Positions 1 to 7,805 of a stretch of DNA of 64,000 bases are shown one piece after another. Under the pieces are notes generated by a model. That model worked only from the letters and a program-made list of their open reading frames with translations. It did not search any database and was not told where the DNA came from. The stretch comes from Acidimicrobiaceae bacterium (GTDB taxonomy: Bacteria; Actinomycetota; Acidimicrobiia; Acidimicrobiales; RAAP-2). The position numbers were made by a program, and so were the translations under genes. How positions within the stretch are numbered: position 1 is the first letter of the stretch; each line of letters opens with the position of its first letter. Location of the stretch: NCBI GenBank assembly GCA_003133685.1, contig PKYQ01000028.1, positions 1-64,000 on the forward strand. The letters run 5' to 3'.

Positions 1-178
1 ACAGTCTCGGACGCGCAGAGGATTCTTTCCTCGGCGACGTGGGCGTCAGGAAGGCACACGCCGAAAGGCTTCGGTACGAGGCGTCCACGAAAGGGAATGA
101 CCGACCGCGAGGTCGTCAACTCCGGTTAGATGGATAGCCCCAACAATGCGTTACGGTTACGACGCAACATCCGTGTAC
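1..178. other. Window edge upstream of the tRNA, unassigned
   Basis: Two forward reading frames are open from base 1 and end at TAG 127-129 and TAG 135-137. The 3' end of a gene could therefore enter the window here, but neither short translation resembles a family I recognise. A structured RNA is also possible. I assign no function. Confidence 0.3.
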
Positions 179-252
179 GGGGGCGTAGCCCAATTGGCAG
201 AGGCAAGGCGCTTAAACCGCCTCCAGTGAGGGTTCGAATCCCTCCGCCCCTA
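179..252 (+). tRNA. tRNA with anticodon UAA (Leu by anticodon), short variable loop
   Basis: A complete 74-base cloverleaf can be folded by eye. The acceptor stem is 179-185 with 245-251 (first pair G-U), the D stem is 188-190 with 202-204, and the anticodon stem is 206-210 with 218-222. The anticodon is TAA at 213-215. The T stem is 228-232 with 240-244 around TTCGAAT, the discriminator base is A252, and no CCA is encoded. By anticodon it reads UUA leucine codons. The variable loop is only 5 bases (223-227), whereas canonical bacterial leucine tRNAs are class II with a long variable arm, so the charging identity should not be taken for granted. Confidence 0.9.
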
Positions 253-298
253 CGCGGAGCGTATTTACGGCGTCCCATTCTTTAGTAGCGTTGTCCGC

Positions 299-1108
299 GT
301 GGCTAAAAGCGCAACAGGCAGATGGGTTAGTAGGGTCGGGGCGTCGGGAGGCGGCAAGGCCTACAAGAAGACGCGTCCCGGGAACTTCTACGGGGCCCTC
401 GTCGTCATCGTCGTCCTGGGCCTGGTCGCGACCGTCTTCGCCCGCTACGAGTACGAGCACCCGGCCAAGAATCCCGCGGGCGTGGCGCCCAAGATCGGCA
501 CCACCTGGTACGCCGCGCTCTCCGTGCAGGCCTGCGGCAAGAACCTGCCGTACCTGGCCACTGACACCTCGTCGAAGGCCCAGGGAATGTACGCGCTTCA
601 GGCCGACGTTCTCAAGATCAGCCCCGTCTCGGCGGCCGACGCGGGCAACAACGCGACGTTGTCGCAGTTCGGTGACGAGTATCCCGGTCTTTTGATCAGC
701 ACGTCCCAGATGAAAATTCCTAAGAACGTTCAGGGGACCGCCAACCCCTTGACGTCCTACACGAACGGACAGGCCTGCCCGACGGGCAAGGGCGCGCACT
801 ATCCGGGACAGGCCGGAAAGGTCAGTTACGCCTACTGGACGACGTTCGGCCAGAAGAAGCCGACCATCACGACCAACCCCGCGACCATCAAGTTCGCGCC
901 GGATATTCGCATCACGATGGCCTTTGATCCGACCGGCGTCATTCCGAGGCCGCCGACGACCGTGACCGATGACGAAATGGTCGCGGACGCGACGACGGTG
1001 ACGTCGACGACGACCGTCACGACACCGCCGACTCCGACCACAACCGTGAAGTCCGGTTCGCCCACCACCACGACCAAGAGCACCACGACAACGGCGCCGA
1101 AGGGCTGA
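299..1108 (+). CDS. Membrane-anchored protein of unknown function with Thr/Pro-rich tail
   Basis: A 269-residue protein starting at GTG. A basic N-terminus (about 1-28) is followed by one hydrophobic segment (about 31-48) and then a long polar region, so the bulk is predicted to be outside the membrane, anchored at its N-terminus. Two cysteines in the outer part (in VQACGK and GQACPT) could form a disulfide. The last 45 or so residues are almost only Thr, Val, Pro and Ser, like a wall-spanning or glycosylated tail. The stop lies 2 bases before the start of the nucleotidylyltransferase gene, suggesting co-transcription. I do not recognise the family. The envelope role is inferred only from topology and neighbour. 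Confidence 0.75.
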   Translation: MAKSATGRWVSRVGASGGGKAYKKTRPGNFYGALVVIVVLGLVATVFARYEYEHPAKNPAGVAPKIGTTWYAALSVQACGKNLPYLATDTSSKAQGMYALQADVLKISPVSAADAGNNATLSQFGDEYPGLLISTSQMKIPKNVQGTANPLTSYTNGQACPTGKGAHYPGQAGKVSYAYWTTFGQKKPTITTNPATIKFAPDIRITMAFDPTGVIPRPPTTVTDDEMVADATTVTSTTTVTTPPTPTTTVKSGSPTTTTKSTTTTAPKG

Positions 1109-1110
1109 GC

Positions 1111-2136
1111 TTGAAGTCGATCATCCTGGTCGGCGGCAAGGGAACGCGGCTACGGCCCCTCACGTACGAGACGCCCAAACAGATGCTGCCCCTCGTGGGC
1201 GTGCCCATGATCGAGTGCGTCTTCGAGTGGTTGGCGCGACACGACGTCACTGACGCGGTGCTCTCCTTGGGCTATCTCCCGGAGCAGTTCACCGAGGCCT
1301 ATCCCAGCAACGAGATCGCCGGCGTGCGCGTGGACTACGCCGTCGAGCCCGAACCACTGGATACCGCGGGCGCCATTCGCTTCGCCGCCACACGCTTTGG
1401 CTTCGACGAGACGTTCCTCGTCGTGAACGGCGACGTCCTCACCGACCTCAACATCACCACGTTGAAAGCGTTCCATTACGCGCACGGGGGAGAGGCCACG
1501 ATCGCCCTGCATCCCGTTGACGACCCTTCGCGATTTGGCGTGGTGCCGACGACCGATGAGGGACGGGTCATCTCGTTCGTGGAGAAGCCGCCGCGCAACG
1601 AGGCGCCGACGAACAACATCAACGCCGGGACCTATATCTTCGAGCCCCGCGCGCTCGATCGCATCGCCGCCAAGGGTCGAGTCAGCGTCGAGCGCGACAC
1701 CTTCCCGGCCCTCGCTCGCGCCGGCGAACTCTTCGCCATGGTGGACGGCGCCTACTGGCTCGACACCGGTACGCCCCAGGCGTACCTCCAGGCGAACGTC
1801 GACATTCTGAACGGACGACAGGGAATGCACGAATTCACCGACATCGTGAACTGTTCGTGGCGTCACGCCTCGAGCACGGTCGACGCCTCGGCCACGTTGA
1901 CCAACTCGGTGGTCGACAGCGACTGTGTCGTCGGTGCCCACGTGATCCTCGAAGAGACGGTCCTGCTCCCCGGGGCCATCGTGCAGAGCAACTGCGTCAT
2001 TCGTTCCTCGATTATCGGACCCGGAGCGGTAATTGGCAGCTACTCCCATTTGGGCGCGACATGCGTGGTGGGCGCGAACGAGCACGTGGCGCCCGCGTCA
2101 AAACTCTCCGGCGAGGTTCGCCTCGGCGGGGTGTAG
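1111..2136 (+). CDS. manB: Sugar-phosphate nucleotidylyltransferase, probable mannose-1-phosphate guanylyltransferase
   Basis: A 341-residue two-domain enzyme predicted to make NDP-sugars, most likely GDP-mannose, in the cytoplasm. The N-terminal Rossmann-like transferase domain carries the signature GGKGTRLRPLT at about residues 8-18, followed by PKQMLPLVGVPMI. The second half (about 245-335) has hexapeptide-repeat, left-handed beta-helix character. The start is TTG with GAAGGG upstream. It ends exactly where convergent cofE ends. A homologous nucleotidylyltransferase (manB) lies near the F420 genes in mycobacteria, and downstream glycosyltransferases plus a GDP-deoxymannose reductase-like gene fit a GDP-mannose supply. 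The substrate could instead be glucose-1-phosphate, so the symbol is tentative. Confidence 0.85.
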   Translation: MKSIILVGGKGTRLRPLTYETPKQMLPLVGVPMIECVFEWLARHDVTDAVLSLGYLPEQFTEAYPSNEIAGVRVDYAVEPEPLDTAGAIRFAATRFGFDETFLVVNGDVLTDLNITTLKAFHYAHGGEATIALHPVDDPSRFGVVPTTDEGRVISFVEKPPRNEAPTNNINAGTYIFEPRALDRIAAKGRVSVERDTFPALARAGELFAMVDGAYWLDTGTPQAYLQANVDILNGRQGMHEFTDIVNCSWRHASSTVDASATLTNSVVDSDCVVGAHVILEETVLLPGAIVQSNCVIRSSIIGPGAVIGSYSHLGATCVVGANEHVAPASKLSGEVRLGGV

Positions 2137-2847
2137 TTAGCGAAAGAGGTCTTCGTTCGCTCGACGAAGGGCATTCTCTTTGATTGAGCCGTCGCCGAAG
2201 TACGAATCGTCCAGTCCGCGAAGGATTGCGAATGGGGTCGCTTCAGCCTTGCCGAGCACCAGATTCGCCGCGCTCGCGATTTCGTCGGCGATCGCGACCT
2301 CGGTGACCTCAAGTACCCGACCGGTGGCGTCGGTCGTGCCGCGAAGGTCGAGTGTCGGCTTCACTCCGGCCGAACCAATGGCCACGTCGGTGACGCCGAC
2401 GCGCCACACACGACCGAACGTGTCGGTGATGATCACCGCGACCTCGACGTGGCAGCGTCGTTGGATCTCCCCACGGAATCGCCGCGCCGAGCGGTCGGGG
2501 TCCTTGGGCAGCAACACGGCCGTGCCGTCGTCGGTATTCGAGAGATCGATCCCCGCATTCGCGTTGATGAATCCGTGACGGGTCTCGGTGATGCGAAGCG
2601 GCCCGCGTCGGCGAAGGATTCTCGCGGACTCGCCCTCGATCAGCGCCAGCTTGTGTTCCTCGGTGCCGTCGAAGGGAACGACCTGACCCTCGGATTTCGA
2701 CACCACCTTGCTGGTCACGATGATGAGGTCACGCGGTTCGAGGGTCAATCCCGACGCACTCAACGCCTCGAGGAACATGGCGACGAGATCATCTCCGTCC
2801 TTCACCATCGCGACCGACGGCAGGGGAATGATTCGCAGTTCGTTCAC
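2137..2847 (-). CDS. cofE: Coenzyme F420-0:L-glutamate ligase CofE
   Basis: A 236-residue cytoplasmic ligase that adds gamma-linked glutamate to F420-0 using GTP, late in coenzyme F420 synthesis. The family features DLIIVTSKVVSKSEG (about 40-54), the RITETRHGFINANAGID block, and VIITDTFGRVWRVGVTDVAIG are all present. The length matches single-domain CofE. It lacks the C-terminal nitroreductase-like domain that is fused to it in mycobacterial FbiB, so the dehydro-F420 reductase would have to be encoded elsewhere. Its start overlaps the cofD stop by 4 bases (ATGA), so the two are translationally coupled. F420 users lie at 25900-26853 and 55404-56336. Confidence 0.93.
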   Translation of the reverse strand: MNELRIIPLPSVAMVKDGDDLVAMFLEALSASGLTLEPRDLIIVTSKVVSKSEGQVVPFDGTEEHKLALIEGESARILRRRGPLRITETRHGFINANAGIDLSNTDDGTAVLLPKDPDRSARRFRGEIQRRCHVEVAVIITDTFGRVWRVGVTDVAIGSAGVKPTLDLRGTTDATGRVLEVTEVAIADEIASAANLVLGKAEATPFAILRGLDDSYFGDGSIKENALRRANEDLFR

Positions 2848-3761
2848 GCCAGCACCGCCGCACTCAGTCGCTGGTCGTTGTCGGCTTCGGACATGATTGT
2901 GGTCGTCACGATGACCTGGACGTCACGACTGCGTACCTCGTCGGCGCGATCGGCGTCGGTTTCGTCGATGATCCACGTGCCAATCAGCCCCTTGTAGAAG
3001 TCGAGGACACCCAGGCACGAGACCTCGTGTCCCAATTCGGCGAGCAGGCGATCGGCCGGACCTTTCAGCGCGCGTCCGTCGATGATCGGTGAGACGCCCA
3101 CGACGACGTCTCGGCGTTGCTCGAGCAGATCCAGTACCCCTGGAACGCGCAGTATCGGATCGATCGAAATCAGCGGATTCGACGGCGCGATGACGATTCG
3201 TGACGCCTCGCGAAGGGCCTCGAGGACCTCTGTCGACGCGGTCGCCTCATTGGCCCCGACGACATCGATCGCCGTGACCGCGACGTCGTGGTGGTGCCGC
3301 ACGAAATACTCCTGAAAGCTCAATCGACCGAGTTCGGTGTCAAATGTGGTGGCGAGCGCGTCGTTCGTGACGGGCAAGAGCCGAACTCGCACGCCCAATC
3401 GGTCGCACAGTTCGGTCGTCACTTCCGTTTTGGTGGCGCCGTCGCCGAGGCGTTGCGAGCGGTAGAGGTGCGTGGCGAGGTCTCGGTCACCGAGTCGGAA
3501 CCACGCTTCGCCACCCAGGGCATCGAGCTCTTCCATCACTCGCCAACTCTCTCCGGCGAGACCCCATCCGAGCTCATGGTTGTTGAGACCGGCGAGCGTG
3601 TACATGATCGTGTCGAGGTCCGGACAGATCGTGAGTCCGTGCATGATGAGGTCGTCGCCGACGTTCACGATCGCGGTGATCTCACTCGGTTCGATGGCGT
3701 CGCTCAACGCATCCAATAGACGAGCCGCGCCCACGCCGCCGCTGAGAACCGTTATCACCAT
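2844..3761 (-). CDS. cofD: 2-phospho-L-lactate transferase CofD/FbiA
   Basis: A 305-residue enzyme that joins a phospholactate- or phosphoenolpyruvate-guanylyl donor to Fo, giving (dehydro-)F420-0. The N-terminal VLSGGVGAARLL (about 5-16) and the INVGDD...HGLTICPDLDT block (about 32-52) are diagnostic. PSNPLISIDPIL, which contacts the substrate in this family, is also present. The annotated ATG is at 3761, but GTG at 3758 would give the more family-like start MITVLSGGVG and lies 7 bases after a possible -10 (TAGAGT on the minus strand), so a leaderless GTG start is plausible. It is the first gene of the cofD-cofE operon and diverges from the serine hydrolase operon. Confidence 0.94.
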   Translation of the reverse strand: MVITVLSGGVGAARLLDALSDAIEPSEITAIVNVGDDLIMHGLTICPDLDTIMYTLAGLNNHELGWGLAGESWRVMEELDALGGEAWFRLGDRDLATHLYRSQRLGDGATKTEVTTELCDRLGVRVRLLPVTNDALATTFDTELGRLSFQEYFVRHHHDVAVTAIDVVGANEATASTEVLEALREASRIVIAPSNPLISIDPILRVPGVLDLLEQRRDVVVGVSPIIDGRALKGPADRLLAELGHEVSCLGVLDFYKGLIGTWIIDETDADRADEVRSRDVQVIVTTTIMSEADNDQRLSAAVLA

Positions 3762-3783
3762 CGAGACTCTAGGGGGGCTTGGG

Positions 3784-3789
3784 TATCAT
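3784..3789 (+). promoter_or_regulatory. -10 hexamer TATCAT of a leaderless promoter
   Basis: TATCAT ends 8 bases before GTG 3798 and there is no Shine-Dalgarno sequence in the gap. Transcription would start at or next to the start codon. No convincing -35 is seen. Confidence 0.5.
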
Positions 3790-3797
3790 CGAGTGTT

Positions 3798-4610
3798 GTG
3801 AGCACGAACTCCCTCCTCGACGGGTGGCCCGGCACGCCCTCGATGGTGCTCTTGTCCCTGGAAGGCGGTTTGGTCACGAGAGTCGCCGAATCCGGTGACC
3901 TCGATGAGGTTCGACCGTGGGCGTCCGTCTCAAAAATGGTCGTGTCGTTGGCCTTTGGCGTGGAGAGCGATTGGGAGCTCCAGCGTTTCGACCAGCCCGT
4001 CGGGCCACCCGGTTCGACGCTCGCGAACTTGTTGTCGCACAGCAGTGGACTCGGTCTCGAAGAGGGCGACCCCGTCGTCGCGGTCGGGACCCAGCGGATC
4101 TACTCGAACTACGGCGTCGACCTCGCCGTTGAATCGATCCTCGGTGACAATACCGCCGACAACTGGTTGCGGCAACGAGTCTTTCGACCATTCGGAATGG
4201 ATAGCGCCAAGCTCGAAGATCGACCGTCATCTGGCGTCGTCGGATCGACGAATGACTTGGCCCAGCTGGCGGTGGCGTGGTTGCGGCCCGACGGTATTGC
4301 CAAGGAGACTCGCAACCACCTCATCACGACCTACGCGCCACAACTCGACGGATTCGTTCCGGGCTTCGGCAAGTTCTCACCCTGTCCCTGGGGACTCGGT
4401 CCGGAGATTCAAGGCGACAAACATCACTGGATGGGGGACTGGCCGGCGGCGAGTTTTGGACACTTCGGCCAGAGCGGCGCGTTGATTCTGCTCAACGCCG
4501 ATGAGCAGATTGGACTCGTGGCGACGAGTACCGAACCGTTTGGTGGGTGGGCCACCAAACTCTGGCCGACGTGGACGAGTGCGATGCGAACGCTGGCTCT
4601 TGGTTCGTGA
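3798..4610 (+). CDS. Beta-lactamase-fold serine hydrolase
   Basis: A 270-residue member of the class C beta-lactamase / penicillin-binding-protein-like fold. The nucleophile motif SxxK is S43-V-S-K46, the YxN motif is Y102-S-N104, and the third motif is HFG at 222-224 in place of KTG, as in many esterase-like members. No signal peptide is visible, so it is probably cytoplasmic, which argues against peptidoglycan as substrate. The GTG start sits just behind a -10 hexamer. The stop overlaps the start of the next gene (GTGA), making this the first gene of a coupled operon with three glycosyltransferases and a sugar reductase. The actual substrate is unknown. Confidence 0.8.
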   Translation: MSTNSLLDGWPGTPSMVLLSLEGGLVTRVAESGDLDEVRPWASVSKMVVSLAFGVESDWELQRFDQPVGPPGSTLANLLSHSSGLGLEEGDPVVAVGTQRIYSNYGVDLAVESILGDNTADNWLRQRVFRPFGMDSAKLEDRPSSGVVGSTNDLAQLAVAWLRPDGIAKETRNHLITTYAPQLDGFVPGFGKFSPCPWGLGPEIQGDKHHWMGDWPAASFGHFGQSGALILLNADEQIGLVATSTEPFGGWATKLWPTWTSAMRTLALGS

Positions 4611-5617
4611 GTCCTTCGAGCCTTCGCGTGGGTCTGGATCTGGACGGTTCGCTGGAGTCGCTGGGCAATTCGATGACCGATCTGGCCGACGCGCTCGATC
4701 GCACCGGTGAGTGTGTTCTCGTCCGGTTTCGCTCACGGACGTCGGCGCGCACGACCAACGAGACGCACCTGGCTCTTCGCGCCCTCTGGTCCCCGCTGTG
4801 GCGCCGAAGTCTCGGACGTACGATTAACGGTCTGCTTCCTCCGGTCGACGTTATTCACGTCGCCGGGCTCGCCACACCGCCGACGCGGAACATCCCACTG
4901 ATCGTCTCGGTCGACGACCTTCGACCACTGCGAGCTGAGACCCGAACACATCTGCGCATCGCCCAACTTCGACGCGCGGTCGAACGCGGCGCAACGCTCG
5001 TCGCCTCCAGTCGTAGCGCGAGTCACGAGGTCATCAGCGTGCTCGGCGTGGCTCGAAGTCGAGTGGTCGTGGTACCGCCGGCGGTACCACGCGTCGACGC
5101 GACGCGTGACGGCACGGATCTCGTGGTCAATATCACTGGCGTCGACGATCTCTTCATCGAGCTGGCGCCCCAACTGGTCGCGTTCGCGACGAAACATGGT
5201 TCACGAGTCGTGGCACTTGCGAGCACGGGCGCCGGTCAGAAGATTCGCTCGAGCGCACTCGCGATCACGGTCCGGGCCCGGCAGGACGCGCGCGACGCTC
5301 TCGCGAACGCGCGTGTGGTGATGCACCTGTCGGACGGTGCGCGATTCCCGTCATTCGCCATCGCCGCGCTTTCGGCCGGTGTTCCGACACTCGCGCGTGC
5401 GACTGAGATCAATCGTGAGCTGCTCGAGGGTGCCGCGGCACTCTTTCGGAACGACCACGAAGTTCCCGACGCACTGGAAGAGATGTGGACCAGTGCTTCG
5501 CGACGTTCGATCATGGTGGCGGCCGGACGTTCGCGCGCGGTCGATTTCGCGCCGGACACGGCCGCTCGCGCGTACCTCTCGCTGTACCACGAAGTCGTGC
5601 GAGGCTGGACAGCGTGA
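4607..5617 (+). CDS. GT-B glycosyltransferase-like protein with degenerate donor motif
   Basis: About 336 residues from GTG 4607, chosen because it overlaps the preceding stop by 4 bases exactly as at the later junctions of this operon. The N-terminus GLDLDGSLESLGNSMTDLA and the segments DVIHVAGLA and VVVVPPAVP resemble GT4/GT1 enzymes with two Rossmann-like halves. In the donor-binding region the usual EGFGLPxxEA motif reads DGARFPSFAIAAL, so both conserved glutamates are missing. It may be an inactive or partner subunit for the two active-looking paralogues that follow. It is predicted to be cytosolic, acting at the inner face of the membrane. Confidence 0.75.
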   Translation: MSPSSLRVGLDLDGSLESLGNSMTDLADALDRTGECVLVRFRSRTSARTTNETHLALRALWSPLWRRSLGRTINGLLPPVDVIHVAGLATPPTRNIPLIVSVDDLRPLRAETRTHLRIAQLRRAVERGATLVASSRSASHEVISVLGVARSRVVVVPPAVPRVDATRDGTDLVVNITGVDDLFIELAPQLVAFATKHGSRVVALASTGAGQKIRSSALAITVRARQDARDALANARVVMHLSDGARFPSFAIAALSAGVPTLARATEINRELLEGAAALFRNDHEVPDALEEMWTSASRRSIMVAAGRSRAVDFAPDTAARAYLSLYHEVVRGWTA

Positions 5618-6690
5618 AGCGCACGATCACCATCTCGATCGAGCAGCTCAGCCGCCCCCAACCGGGCGGCATCGCGACGTACGTTCGAGGTCTGGCGAAG
5701 GGTCTGCACGACCTGGCCGATCCGTCGCTCGACGTCGTCGGTCTTGGGCCCCGCGGCGACATGATCGATGACCAACTGCCGTTGCGCGTCGTCAACGCCC
5801 CGTGTGGCGTGCGTCTCTTGTCACGGCTCTGGCCGATGTGGCCCCTCGGTGTGCCCAAAGAATCGAACGTCGTGCACGCGACGTCGATGGCGGGCCCCTT
5901 CGCGGGAGGATTGACCAACGCGGTGCATTCGATTGCGATGCACGACCTGTTGTGGCGCGACGAACCGGGGATCTCGACGCCCGCGGGAATTCATTTCCAT
6001 GATCGACGGCTCAAGTTAATCGTCGATCGCAAAGAACTACGCGTCATCGTCACTTCACCCGGTCTGAGCGAGCGACTCGTCGACGAGGGCATCGACGCGT
6101 CGCGAATCCATAGCGTTCGACTCGGCGTTGACGCTGATATCGACAGCGCGGCTTCGGAGACGTCAGTGCACGAGCTGCTCGCCTCCCACGGCGTGCACGG
6201 ACCATTCACGCTGTACGCGGGCACGATCGAAACGCGCAAGAACATCGAACGTCTCATTGCGGCTCACCAGATCGCGTCCACCAAGATCCCCGATCTCGGC
6301 ACGCTGGTGCTCGTCGGTCCCAGTGGCTGGGGCCGGGTGATCACCGGCGACGCCACCGAGTTGGGTTTGGTGTCACGCGAGACGCTGCTGGGCCTCTATC
6401 GCGACGCCACGGTGTTTGCGTACGTTCCACTCGCTGAGGGATGGGGACTGCCGCCGGTCGAGGCACTCAACGTCGGCACGCGCGTCGTCGCCAGTGCCAC
6501 GACCCCGAGCGTCGCCGCGAATGAACTCGTCGTTCGCGTCGACCCCTTCGACGTGGAGTCAATCGCTGAAGGATTGCTCGCCGCGTTGCGCGAAGGTGTT
6601 GACGACGAAAGTCAAGCCGCGCGACGCCGATCAGTGGCCGATCTCACGTGGCGCAACGTCGCCCTCGATCACCTGGTGGCGTGGCGGTGA
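5614..6690 (+). CDS. Family 4-type glycosyltransferase
   Basis: A 358-residue GT-B fold glycosyltransferase starting at GTG 5614 (GTGA overlap with the gene before). The acceptor half has RPQPGGIATYVRGLAKGL near the N-terminus. The donor half has FTLYAGTIETRKNIERLI and the EX7E-type motif in AEGWGLPPVEALNVGTRVVAS (both glutamates present), the hallmark of retaining GT4 enzymes that use NDP-sugars. It belongs to the 3798-8704 operon. With GDP-mannose and GDP-deoxymannose chemistry encoded nearby, mannose or a deoxyhexose is a reasonable but unproven donor. Confidence 0.87.
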   Translation: MKRTITISIEQLSRPQPGGIATYVRGLAKGLHDLADPSLDVVGLGPRGDMIDDQLPLRVVNAPCGVRLLSRLWPMWPLGVPKESNVVHATSMAGPFAGGLTNAVHSIAMHDLLWRDEPGISTPAGIHFHDRRLKLIVDRKELRVIVTSPGLSERLVDEGIDASRIHSVRLGVDADIDSAASETSVHELLASHGVHGPFTLYAGTIETRKNIERLIAAHQIASTKIPDLGTLVLVGPSGWGRVITGDATELGLVSRETLLGLYRDATVFAYVPLAEGWGLPPVEALNVGTRVVASATTPSVAANELVVRVDPFDVESIAEGLLAALREGVDDESQAARRRSVADLTWRNVALDHLVAWR

Positions 6691-7805
6691 AACTCGCCCT
6701 CGACGTGTCGGCGGTCCCACCGCGCCTCGCCGGGGCCGGTCGCTACACCGGTGAACTGGCGCGCCGCGTGCCGGCGACCGGTGTGGAGACGACGCTCGTC
6801 ACTCGCCGAGATGACACGTTGCGCTGGCACGACTGGTCGCCGTCAACGCACATCGCCTCGATCGTTCCGAACGCGCGGCCCACTCGACTCCTCTACGAGG
6901 CGTGGGTGGCCGGCCGAAGTGCGACGGCGCGATCAGTTGACGTGTGGCACTCGCCGCATTACACGATGCCGCATCGATCTTCCACGCCGACGGTCGTGAC
7001 GATCCACGACCTCACGTTCTTCACGAACCCGGAGTGGCACGAACGTTCGAAGGTGCCGTTCTTTCGACGAGCGATCTCCTACGCGGCCACGCACGCCGAC
7101 GTGCTCGTCACCGTCAGTGAGTTCACTGCCCGCCAACTGGACGAACAGGTTCCCGCGCACGTACCCGTCGTCGTGGCGACGCTCGGCGTCGACCTGGAAC
7201 GCTTCAGCGCCGATTCGAGCGGTGACGCGCAATTGCTTCGCGCGCACGGGCTCAGCGCTGAACGACCCTACATATTCTTCTTGGGCACCTTTGAGCCGCG
7301 TAAGGGCATCGACGTCCTGCTCGACGCGTTCGACGAGATCGCGGATCACGACAGCGACGTCGAGCTGTGGTTGGCCGGACAGCCCGGCTGGGGAGTGAAG
7401 GAGATCGAGGTGAAGATCTCCGATCACGCCGCGCTCTCGAGGATTCGACGTCTCGGCTTCGTCGACGAAGCGGTGTTACCTGCTCTGTTGCGTCAGGCTC
7501 GAGCGGTGACCTACCCGTCGCGCGGCGAGGGATTCGGACTGCCGGTACTGGAGGCGCTCGCCTGCGGGGCAACCGTTGTCACTTCTGCGGACACCGTGAT
7601 GTCCGAGATCGCCGGCGACGCGGCGTTGCTCACTCGCGCCGGCGACGCCGAGCAGTTGGCCGAGATGCTCACGACCGCCCTCGCTATGAACGACGATGAG
7701 CGCGTGCTCCGCGCCCGGCTCGCGCGGGCTCGCGCGGAGATCTTCACCTGGGACTCTTCGATCGCCCAACACGTGAAGGCCTACGAGATGGCGGCGCGAC
7801 GATGA
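6687..7805 (+). CDS. Family 4-type glycosyltransferase
   Basis: A 372-residue GT-B glycosyltransferase starting at GTG 6687, again overlapping the preceding stop as GTGA. N-terminal ALDVSAVPPRLAGAGRYTGELA, the central FFLGTFEPRKGIDVLL and the donor motif GEGFGLPVLEALACGATVVTS (E and E intact) are typical of GT4. VVTIHDLTFFTNPEWH also matches mannosyltransferase-like members. It is the third glycosyltransferase in the operon and is followed by an epimerase/reductase with a 4-base ATGA overlap, so a short oligosaccharide built by consecutive enzymes is likely. Confidence 0.88.
   Translation: MKLALDVSAVPPRLAGAGRYTGELARRVPATGVETTLVTRRDDTLRWHDWSPSTHIASIVPNARPTRLLYEAWVAGRSATARSVDVWHSPHYTMPHRSSTPTVVTIHDLTFFTNPEWHERSKVPFFRRAISYAATHADVLVTVSEFTARQLDEQVPAHVPVVVATLGVDLERFSADSSGDAQLLRAHGLSAERPYIFFLGTFEPRKGIDVLLDAFDEIADHDSDVELWLAGQPGWGVKEIEVKISDHAALSRIRRLGFVDEAVLPALLRQARAVTYPSRGEGFGLPVLEALACGATVVTSADTVMSEIAGDAALLTRAGDAEQLAEMLTTALAMNDDERVLRARLARARAEIFTWDSSIAQHVKAYEMAARR

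Noticed and set aside
960-1100. Repetitive acgacg-rich sequence as a DNA-level repeat element
   Set aside because: It is explained by the Thr/Val/Pro-rich tail of the membrane-anchored protein.
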